This document shows positions 30,877 to 38,772 of a stretch of DNA of 64,000 nt, in pieces. The stretch comes from Phycisphaerae bacterium (GTDB lineage: Bacteria > Planctomycetota > Phycisphaerae > UBA1845). A model generated the notes under the pieces. The model saw only the letters and a program-made list of their open reading frames with translations, was not told where the DNA came from and made no database searches. The first letter of the stretch is position 1, and each line of letters opens with the position of its first letter. The position numbers and the translations under genes are program-made. The stretch spans positions 214,854 to 278,853 of the forward strand of contig JAJDDQ010000031.1 in assembly GCA_029260215.1 (NCBI GenBank). The letters are read 5' to 3'.

Positions 30877-31464
30877 ATGAAATCCGACCGCTTTTGCTTT
30901 GCCGGATATCTGCTTCAGGAGCCGTGTCCCACCGATATCCCGGACAGGGAGATGTTCCAGTTGGCCACATTGGACCTTTCGCTTCGATTTATCCACGATG
31001 GGATGAAAACGCCGAAGTTCGAGGAAGCGCAAGGCTTTGTAAACGCGACCGAGTTCGTGTTCACGCCGCCTCCGCCGATCGAATCTTTTGAACTGTGCGG
31101 CTACGCCATAGATCGAACCGTGATTGACAGCATTAAGTCATACAGCATAAAGCGCGACGGAACCAGGGAGCAGTTCACGGATTTTGAGTACGCACGCTAT
31201 TTGAGCCGTTCGCAAGATGGCTTGGAAGTACTTGGCTACGAAGTGATTGATGGAATTATCCATCACCTCTCCATTCTTCATAACTGCGGCTTGGGATTGG
31301 AGGAAATCGAGGATGTTTCACAGAGCCGATTGAACACACACGGGTTGTTCGATAACGTCGAAGCCGCCGAAAAACTCATATCGGGAATCCAGGCCAGTGA
31401 TCCAATGGAACCCCATTTCGAGTTGCCCGTGATTTGGCAGGTGCTTGGAGCCGAGCGGAGTTGA
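30877..31464 (+). CDS. Hypothetical protein
   Basis: Open frame of 195 aa, AGGAGG-like site upstream (CAAGGAGGCC). Confidence 0.6.
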   Translation: MKSDRFCFAGYLLQEPCPTDIPDREMFQLATLDLSLRFIHDGMKTPKFEEAQGFVNATEFVFTPPPPIESFELCGYAIDRTVIDSIKSYSIKRDGTREQFTDFEYARYLSRSQDGLEVLGYEVIDGIIHHLSILHNCGLGLEEIEDVSQSRLNTHGLFDNVEAAEKLISGIQASDPMEPHFELPVIWQVLGAERS

Positions 31465-31593
31465 AACCGGGACGCAGATGGTCGCTCTACCGTCCGCCAC
31501 CTCGGCATCGAACAGCACCCGACGCCACCACGCAAGACCGTTCGTACAAACCGATCCCTCCGTTTCATTCCCCCCTGTTTCATTCCCCGTCTA

Positions 31594-31815
31594 CTACCAT
31601 GTCGCGGGACACACTGGCTCTGATTTCAACGTCTTCATAGGGTTCCAAGTCCATTGTGCAGGCTTGTATTCCGTGCGTCGATTTCCAATTCCATAGGCGT
31701 TGTGCTCGATTTTTATGCACCCGCATTCTCTGCATTTATCCGTGTGAATCCCCATGCTTTGCTCGTGGAGTATTTGATCTGCGCTTCGGTGTTCGTCTGT
31801 CCAATCATGGGGCAT
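31594..31815 (-). CDS. Hypothetical small protein with KCRECGC motif
   Basis: 73-aa ORF only; weak support. Confidence 0.3.
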   Translation of the reverse strand: MPHDWTDEHRSADQILHEQSMGIHTDKCRECGCIKIEHNAYGIGNRRTEYKPAQWTWNPMKTLKSEPVCPATW

Positions 31816-31822
31816 CGTTCTA

Positions 31823-31872
31823 CATCCTTGAACTAATCATCAATAGGCATCCTTGAACTAATCATCAATAGG
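31823..31872. repeat. Exact 25-bp tandem duplication
   Basis: CATCCTTGAACTAATCATCAATAGG repeated twice without change. Confidence 0.95.
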
Positions 31873-32088
31873 CGACAAGTCATCGACGCGCGCAAAAGAA
31901 ACCTTGTGATGAGGAAGTATTTCGACCTCACACTGTATCGCCATACCAGGGTGAGTATCGATATCCGATGGGTCGTTCGACCACTCCATTTCGCTCACCA
32001 ACGGTAAGGGAGGCCCCTTAATGACTACAGATACGGTCTGCCTACCCTGCGCCCAAGTGTATATCTTCCCAATTTTTGGTGCGTTCAC
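31858..32088 (-). CDS. Hypothetical protein, GTG start overlapping upstream TAG (TAGTG)
   Basis: VNAPKIGKIYTWAQGRQTVSVVIKGPPL...DDLSPIDD; coupled to the upstream ORF. Confidence 0.5.
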   Translation of the reverse strand: MNAPKIGKIYTWAQGRQTVSVVIKGPPLPLVSEMEWSNDPSDIDTHPGMAIQCEVEILPHHKVSFARVDDLSPIDD

Positions 32089-32447
32089 TACTGATGATCC
32101 TTTCTGGCTTCTCTGGTGGACTCGATGATGATCGCCCTGAGACCCCATAGCAGAAACGGTCCAGTGACTCCTGCGACGTAAAACAACTTTGCCTTTGCCG
32201 ATCTGTTCCGCACTGCACCTGCTAGCGCTTGAAGTCGAGCATCGTCCGACCGCCCCAAACGGTCAATGATATCGATCTGCTCTTTGATATCCCGGCCTTC
32301 CCTTGCTGCGGAAAGAAGCTCGTTGGTACTCCGGACGCGGTAGCCAGCGACCAATTTGTCAGCATCTCTCGCGTACTCGCGACCTATCCCAAGACACAAA
32401 GCGCACCACAAAACGGAAACAAGTACGAAGGCCGATTTCCCGCTCAT
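32088..32447 (-). CDS. Hypothetical membrane protein
   Basis: TM-like VLVSVLWCALCLGIG and VAGVTGPFLLWGLRAIII. Confidence 0.5.
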   Translation of the reverse strand: MSGKSAFVLVSVLWCALCLGIGREYARDADKLVAGYRVRSTNELLSAAREGRDIKEQIDIIDRLGRSDDARLQALAGAVRNRSAKAKLFYVAGVTGPFLLWGLRAIIIESTREARKDHQ

Positions 32448-32636
32448 CTACCGCACCTCCAAGACGAAAAAACCCATCTGGGTCGTGGAGAAACGGGGAC
32501 GCCGCTAGTTCTTGCCCCCTGCTGGCTCGGCGACGAGCAATTTGCGCAACGCCTGCGCGACATTGCTCGGCGACAGCGGAGACATCGCGCGTCCCTGCAT
32601 CGCCTGAATCCTAACTGCCTTCCCGTAAATTTCCAC

Positions 32637-33962
32637 TCAACCCGCACCGGAATACAACAACTGAAACGTCCCAAAGTCCGCCAGGTCAATCCCCCCATCG
32701 CAGTCGGCGTCAAACGCCGCGCAGGCCTCAGCCGGCGACTGTTCCAGGCAACCCAGCAGTTCGGCATAGTCCGCGATATCCACATCACCATCCGTGTCGA
32801 AATCGCCGACCTCGCATTCGTCGGGAATGTCCGTCGTGTTACAGTCCGGACTCGTGCCCGTCGCAATGTCCTGCGCGTCAGCCAGAATGTTACCGTTGCA
32901 GTCGTCAGCCGGCGTCGAAACGAGATCCCAACCAAGCAAATCGAGCATGCGCAGATCGCGAGTCCCCAATTCCCGCAACGCACCCGGCACGACATTCGGG
33001 TCCATCAAGCCGTAGTCAAAGAACGGCGGCAGCAGATCGTCGCGCCAGTGGCTGGCCTGCGACAGATCACCGTGGGCCAAGCCTTCCGAAAACCGCAAAT
33101 CGACCGCCCCGTCAAAACAGGCATGCTCGGGCGACCACTCCCCGGGCACGAAAAGCCGTAACGCCGACGTGAAGTCCACGACGCCCTCGGCTGGTTGAAG
33201 CCGGAACAGGTCCATCGGCGTCGGCGTCACCGCGAAGGGCGGACCGCCAAAACTCTCGTTGAGGTCCACGAAATCCACAATACTGGCAAACCCCAGCAGG
33301 TGGATCATCTCATGCATAGCCACACCAACGAAATCGATGGTCCCCGGCGTAATCCCGTCCGAGGGGTCATAATCGAAGGGCAGCAGGGTTGTGAATTGAA
33401 TCAGCCCGTCAGCCGGCGTATCGCAATCCAGCCCGATCGCCCGGCAGTTGGCCGCGGTGATGAACCCATCATCCGACAGCGTGTACCCGTCCAGCATGAA
33501 GGCGTTCAATTCAGCGAGGTTGGGCAGCCCAGCCAGCAGATCGACTTCATCCGCCCCGGCGTCGGCCATCATGGCGTCGCGCATCATGTCGAAATCGATG
33601 AAGAAATAGGTGTTTCCCGTGCTGGCCAACACCCCGGGTGCCAGGGGGCCGATGTCCGCGTTGACCACCACCGTCACGGAATCCGCGAACAGATTCTCAA
33701 GATTGGCAGCCGCTTCTTCCCAGGCAGCCATCGCCTGAGCATCGCCCAGCAGCGTAGGCCCCGGCTGAAGAACGATGTTCAGCCCCGTCCCAGGCCCTTC
33801 GCGCACCGGCGATCGGCCCCTCGCTCGCCCGAATTGCCCGATTTCGACCTGCGAAGGCACCTTAACCACACAGCGCGGAGGCGATTCCGCGAAGCTTTCC
33901 GCGGCTGACAGCCCGAGCGCCAAGATCACCGCGCAAACCGATTTCCCGAAAACCCCTACCAT
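32637..33962 (-). CDS. Secreted metalloprotease-like protein with dockerin-type C-terminus
   Basis: HEMIHLLGFASIVDF; GDFDTDGDVDIADYAELLGCL and DADCDGGIDLADFGTFQLLY. Confidence 0.82.
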   Translation of the reverse strand: MVGVFGKSVCAVILALGLSAAESFAESPPRCVVKVPSQVEIGQFGRARGRSPVREGPGTGLNIVLQPGPTLLGDAQAMAAWEEAAANLENLFADSVTVVVNADIGPLAPGVLASTGNTYFFIDFDMMRDAMMADAGADEVDLLAGLPNLAELNAFMLDGYTLSDDGFITAANCRAIGLDCDTPADGLIQFTTLLPFDYDPSDGITPGTIDFVGVAMHEMIHLLGFASIVDFVDLNESFGGPPFAVTPTPMDLFRLQPAEGVVDFTSALRLFVPGEWSPEHACFDGAVDLRFSEGLAHGDLSQASHWRDDLLPPFFDYGLMDPNVVPGALRELGTRDLRMLDLLGWDLVSTPADDCNGNILADAQDIATGTSPDCNTTDIPDECEVGDFDTDGDVDIADYAELLGCLEQSPAEACAAFDADCDGGIDLADFGTFQLLYSGAG

Positions 33963-34029
33963 ACCAAGCCATTATAGGCGATGAAGTCGCGCGATTCTGG
34001 TTTCTCGTAACTATTTTTGTGGAAAGATG

Positions 34030-34881
34030 TTACGGTTTTCCGTCGTATTCCGCCCAGGTTTTGGGCGTTTCGTACACGCGTACGCGGTCCAGCGTGGCTG
34101 GTGGTGGGAATTTGTCCGTCAGAAGGTCGAAAATCACCATTGCGATGTTCTCAACACTGGGATTCCGTTCGGCGAAGTCCGAGCAATCCAGATTCAGATG
34201 CTTGTGGTCGAACCGGTCGATCACCCGCTCGGTCACGATGCGTTCGCACTCCGCGAGCGAAATGAGGGTTCCGAATCGCGGATCGGGTTGACCTTTGAGC
34301 GTTACGCGCAGGACGTAGTTGTGGCCGTGTCCGTTGGGGTTGGTGCATCGCCCGAAGGTCGCGAAGTTCTCCAGATCGGTCATATCCGGGCACCACAGGC
34401 GGTGGGCGGCGCTGAATTCGAAAGCGTAGGTTGATCGGGCCATCGTCGGTTCCTCGCGCGACACGGAGACTGAGGCGTGCGGCGACAGTTGAAGCGTAAC
34501 TTGTTCCAAAACGGTGGTCGGCGGCGACTGGTTGGCCAGTGTTTTCCAAAGATTTACCGTCTCCTCAGCCACTCGGCAGCGGCGGCGCGCGTTTAAGAAA
34601 ACGATTCGCAGGTGTTCGACTGCATTTTCTCGCAGCAGTTTGTCGATGAGTTTGATGTTGCAAAGGTAGCCGGTGCGTTTTTCGACCGGACCCGACACGA
34701 CGGCTTGAAGGATAAGGTGGGGGCAGATGGCATCTGAACCGGGCATACCAGCCCAACCATTGATGGACGCTCGCTCGCTCGGACTCTCGGGTCCGAGTGA
34801 GAACCTGATTTCTCTCATCAGCCGCATGTTTGACGATCCGTCGGGTTTCGCGGAAGGCGGGGCTTCGCAGCCCGCGCGCAC
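34030..34881 (-). CDS. Tandem 6-pyruvoyl-tetrahydropterin synthase / 6-carboxytetrahydropterin synthase-like protein
   Basis: C-terminal domain FEFSAAHRLWCPDMTD...NPNGHGHNYVLRVTLKGQPDPRFGTLISL...DHKHLNLDC; N-terminal degenerate copy LILQAVVSGPVEKRTGYLCNIKLIDKLL. Confidence 0.8.
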   Translation of the reverse strand: MRAGCEAPPSAKPDGSSNMRLMREIRFSLGPESPSERASINGWAGMPGSDAICPHLILQAVVSGPVEKRTGYLCNIKLIDKLLRENAVEHLRIVFLNARRRCRVAEETVNLWKTLANQSPPTTVLEQVTLQLSPHASVSVSREEPTMARSTYAFEFSAAHRLWCPDMTDLENFATFGRCTNPNGHGHNYVLRVTLKGQPDPRFGTLISLAECERIVTERVIDRFDHKHLNLDCSDFAERNPSVENIAMVIFDLLTDKFPPPATLDRVRVYETPKTWAEYDGKP

Positions 34882-35146
34882 CGGTATTCTAGGATTTTGG
34901 CGCTAAATTGACACCTGTTTCGTACCATCGTGACGATCCGCATCTTCGGCAAAGAATGCTTGACTGTCACAGATCGGTCTCGTACGGTCCTCGATGGTGT
35001 ATTGGCGCGGGTGAGCGTGGACCCGCTTCAGATCGTGTCGTGCGCCGGCGTTTCGGTTTGTTCGAGTTGGGCGGATCGGGGTCGTGCGCATGCGTGTAGC
35101 CAAGGAAGGCCCACACCGCTTCCACGGGGGTGGAGATCATAAAATC

Positions 35147-36772
35147 ATGACGCGAAATAAGTTTCCGGGACTGTTTCGGTATTCGGCTGGCTGGCCTGCG
35201 CGACGTTGCCTGGGCATCGTCAGTGCGGTTTTGGTCCAAAGCCTGTTCGGCGCGGGCATCGTTGCTGCGCAGGGGGGCTCGGCGGATTCGTCGGGGGCGG
35301 TCATTCGCGATCCGCGCGGGACGGCTCAGACCGTCAAAGTCGCGATCGGCAGGCAGGTCATCATCGAAACGACGGCCAAGTTCGATCGTGTGGAGGCGAC
35401 CAATGCGGATATTGTCCGTCTTGACCCGATGACCGAGCACAAACTGCTCATCACTGGTCAGCAGTACGGTATTACGCAGGTCATCGTCTGGACGGACGAC
35501 GGCGAGCAGCACGCTTTTGAGGTCAATGTCGAGCTTGATCTGGAGCTTTTGAACCGGACGATCAAGGATATCGACCCGCAGGCGGACGCCAAGGCGCTTT
35601 CGGTTCTGGGCAACGTCCTGCTGGTGGGCAGCGTGAGCGGGGCGGATATCGCACGGCAAATCGAGGAGCTTGCGACGATTTTTGTTCCCGCCCGGACCGG
35701 GGAGATCAAGGTCCAAAACATGCTGCGCGTCGCCGGCGAGCAGCAGGTTTTCCTGAAATGCGTGGTGGCGGAAGTCAGCCGTACGTCGGTACGGAGGCTT
35801 GGTTTCGATGGGTTCCTGGCTGGTGAGACATTTCGCGACGGATTCCTGATCAATCAGATCGGCGGATTCAATCCCATCAATATTCAGCCGACTGCGGGTG
35901 CGTCCGCGACGCTGAATCCTGGGTTCGTTTTCGGTGACATTCCCGTGTTGCGCGATTCGACACTTACGCTGGGGTTCCCGCGTGCGAATCTTTCACTTTT
36001 CATCCAAGCCATGGCCGACAACCAGCTCGCACGCATTTTGGCTGAGCCGACTCTGGTGGCCATCAGCGGCGAAACGGCGGAGTTCCTGGTTGGCGGCGAA
36101 TTTCCCGTGCCGATTCCGCAGGGCGGCTCCGCTTCCGGTGCCATCACGATTGAATTCAAAGAATTCGGCGTGCGCCTTTCGTTCACGCCGCTCGTCCTGC
36201 CCGGTCAACGTGTACGCCTGACTGTGCAACCTGAAATCAGCGCTCGCGATGAGGTTCGCGGTCTCACCACGGCCAGCGGGTTTGTCCCGGCCATCACGAC
36301 GCGACGGGTTACGACAACGGTCGAAATGGAAACCGGTTCGACGATCGCCATCGCGGGGTTGCTCCAGGATGACGTTCGCGGCGTGGCCAGCAAGGTTCCG
36401 GGACTGGGAAACGTGCCTATTCTCGGCCCGCTGTTCCGTTCTGTGGACTACCTGCGGCAGCGGACGGAATTGATCATTCTGGTCACGCCCGAAATCGCGG
36501 CGCCGATGTCTCCCGAACAGGTGCCCGAGTTGCCGGCGATGACCATGCGTGATCCGTCTGACTTCGAGCTTTACTTCCTCGGCTCCCTCGAAGGCGCGAA
36601 GCCTGAACCGGAGGAGTTCGAGGCTCCGATGGGTATGGACGAGGAACAGACGATCGCCCGTCGCCGAGCACGGTGGCGGAGCGAGCCGGAAAAGCTTTCG
36701 CTCCACGGTCCGTGGGGGTTCGAATCTTCGGGCGAGGATGGGGAAGTTAAGTTGGTGGAGAATCGCAAGTAG
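35147..36772 (+). CDS. CpaC/GspD-type secretin
   Basis: KVAIGRQVIIETTAKFDRVEATNADIVRLDP (pilus N-domain) and VPGLGNVPILGPLFRSVDYLRQRTELIILVTPEI. Confidence 0.92.
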   Translation: MTRNKFPGLFRYSAGWPARRCLGIVSAVLVQSLFGAGIVAAQGGSADSSGAVIRDPRGTAQTVKVAIGRQVIIETTAKFDRVEATNADIVRLDPMTEHKLLITGQQYGITQVIVWTDDGEQHAFEVNVELDLELLNRTIKDIDPQADAKALSVLGNVLLVGSVSGADIARQIEELATIFVPARTGEIKVQNMLRVAGEQQVFLKCVVAEVSRTSVRRLGFDGFLAGETFRDGFLINQIGGFNPINIQPTAGASATLNPGFVFGDIPVLRDSTLTLGFPRANLSLFIQAMADNQLARILAEPTLVAISGETAEFLVGGEFPVPIPQGGSASGAITIEFKEFGVRLSFTPLVLPGQRVRLTVQPEISARDEVRGLTTASGFVPAITTRRVTTTVEMETGSTIAIAGLLQDDVRGVASKVPGLGNVPILGPLFRSVDYLRQRTELIILVTPEIAAPMSPEQVPELPAMTMRDPSDFELYFLGSLEGAKPEPEEFEAPMGMDEEQTIARRRARWRSEPEKLSLHGPWGFESSGEDGEVKLVENRK

Positions 36773-36908
36773 TAGGTCAAGCTTGAAACGACGGATGGGT
36801 GGCCCACCTCTTCAGAGGTGGGGAACTCGAATAGCCCCTGGATTCGACTTCCCCACGGCTAAAGCCACGGGGCACCCAACCCGCCTGTTGATCCGTGGCG
36901 GAGCACTG
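36770..36908. mobile_element. MITE-like element copy C
   Basis: GGGTGGCCCACCTCTTCAGAGGTGGGGAACTCGAA...TTCGACTTCCCCACGGCTAAAGCCACGGGGCACCC; right TIR reverse complement CAGTGCTCCGCCACGG; left TIR decayed (TAGTAGGTCAAGC). Confidence 0.65.
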
Positions 36909-36945
36909 GGCGGCCGATCGATCGCCGGGACGTGAGGAGCGTGTT

Positions 36946-37470
36946 ATGAAGTCGCGAACGCAGATAATGAACGTTTTCGTTGGGATGGTCGTGTTGGCTG
37001 GTTTGGCTGGCTGCGGCGAGGACTTGATGGAACAACGGCCTGATCCGCTGCTTGGGCAGACGACTGACGTTACCTATCTGAACGAAGCCTACGAATCGAT
37101 GGTTCAGAACGGTGCAGCCCACTCGCTGGTTGTGGCCGACGGTCATTTCGTACCGCATACCGCGCAGTTGAATGGTTTGGGGCATCGCCAGTTGGATCGT
37201 CTTGCCTTGCATCTTGAGCGTTACGGTGGAACGATTCACTATGAGACGCGGTCCAAGGACGAGGGTGCTATTTCCGCCCGCATCAAGAACATAGAGGAAT
37301 ACTTCACCGATACGGGCATGGATATGTCGAATATCGTAGTTGAAGCTGGCCTGAGTCGCGGACGCGGCATTGGTGCCAAGGATGCGATCGAGTCGGCTGA
37401 CCGGGTCAAGGAAGCGGGTGAATCCTCTTCTTCCGGCGCCTATTCTTCGCGTGACCTGCCTGGCGGCTAG
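36946..37470 (+). CDS. Lipoprotein, possibly CpaD-like
   Basis: Lipobox VVLAGLAGCGED; OmpA/CpaD-like HRQLDRLALHLERYGGTIHYETRSKDEGAISARIKNIEEYFTDTGMDMSNI. Confidence 0.6.
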   Translation: MKSRTQIMNVFVGMVVLAGLAGCGEDLMEQRPDPLLGQTTDVTYLNEAYESMVQNGAAHSLVVADGHFVPHTAQLNGLGHRQLDRLALHLERYGGTIHYETRSKDEGAISARIKNIEEYFTDTGMDMSNIVVEAGLSRGRGIGAKDAIESADRVKEAGESSSSGAYSSRDLPGG

Positions 37471-37609
37471 AATTGATGGGTAATTCGAACCGCGAAGGTG
37501 TGTATCAAAATGGGCGTAATAGACGACTATCCCGGCCCACCGCTTCCTTACGGGCGCGGCTTTGTTCGTCTCTTTGCACCGAACGATGGCTGACAAGGCA
37601 CCAGGAATT

Positions 37610-38623
37610 ATGAACGCACGATGGGTCGTGATATTGTCGGCGGTGGTGTGGTGTGCAGGTTGCGCCAAGGATCGTTCACCGTTTGATCGCCCCGGTGCGG
37701 GGGGCTTGGTTCAGGTTAACCCGGCTGAAATCGCATCCTCGCCCGATGCGCCCGAGCCGGAAATCGACACGCTGACGTTTTATCGTGCCGGCCGATTTCA
37801 CGAATCCACGCGGAATTTTGAAGATGCGGTCAAGCAGTATCGCAACGCGATCGAATCCGACCCCAATTTTGTTGATGCATACGCTCGTCTTGGCATCGTT
37901 TTCAGCTTCATGGACGAGCGCGAGAAATCCGAGCAGGCTTTTCTCACCGCCATTCGCCTTCGGCCTGACGACGCTAACGTTCGAAATAATCTTGGCTTCG
38001 CCTATCTGATTCAGGAACGGTGGGCCGACGCGGAAGCTGCGCTGCGTCGCGCGCTGGTCATGAACCCTGATATGATGCGTGCCCGGATCAACCTGGGGGC
38101 TGCTTTGGCTGCTCAAAGCCGATACGAGGAAGCTCTGACGGAGTATCGTGCGGTGCTCCCCGAAGCCGATGCACAGTACAACATTGCATTGGCCTACCGT
38201 ACCAACAAGCGATACACCGACGCTCGCAAAGCGCTCGAGCGTACCCTGGAAATTGATCCTGCATTTGAGGCTGCTCGGGAACAACTGGCCCGCCTGCCGA
38301 AATCGTCCGGAATGGGCGGAACCTCATCGCAATCGAAGCAGGCCCCCGCCTCGAAAGTAACGACGGTCGCGGTCGCGGGAATTCCCCAAGGTCAGGGGGG
38401 CAGGCCAGCTATGATTTCGGGCGAGCAAAATCACGAATCACCCACTCGTGGCGACATCAACGGTGACGGTCGCGTAGACTTGGCAGACTTTGCGGATTTT
38501 CAGAAATGTATGGCTGAATCCGCGATTGAGACGCCTCAATGCGTGCTGGCTGACTTCGACGGTGATGGGCGCGTCGATCTGGTCGATTACCAGGCCTTTC
38601 AATCCGTGCTCAACCATCCGTAA
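37610..38623 (+). CDS. TPR lipoprotein (TadD-like) with C-terminal dockerin-type repeats
   Basis: Lipobox VVWCAGCAKD; TPR units; GDINGDGRVDLADFADFQKCM...ADFDGDGRVDLVDYQAFQSVL. Confidence 0.82.
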   Translation: MNARWVVILSAVVWCAGCAKDRSPFDRPGAGGLVQVNPAEIASSPDAPEPEIDTLTFYRAGRFHESTRNFEDAVKQYRNAIESDPNFVDAYARLGIVFSFMDEREKSEQAFLTAIRLRPDDANVRNNLGFAYLIQERWADAEAALRRALVMNPDMMRARINLGAALAAQSRYEEALTEYRAVLPEADAQYNIALAYRTNKRYTDARKALERTLEIDPAFEAAREQLARLPKSSGMGGTSSQSKQAPASKVTTVAVAGIPQGQGGRPAMISGEQNHESPTRGDINGDGRVDLADFADFQKCMAESAIETPQCVLADFDGDGRVDLVDYQAFQSVLNHP

Positions 38624-38772
38624 ACTTTGCCTATCTTAACAGGGGCGGTCGCGGTTCGTGCGATTCGTCGCCGCCACCCGATACTAGACTGTAAGAGGTT
38701 CGATGCATCGCCGGTCGCGAATTCCCGGTGGAGTTTGGCTGCGCGCGGCGGTGCTTTGCTGGGGAGTTGCAT

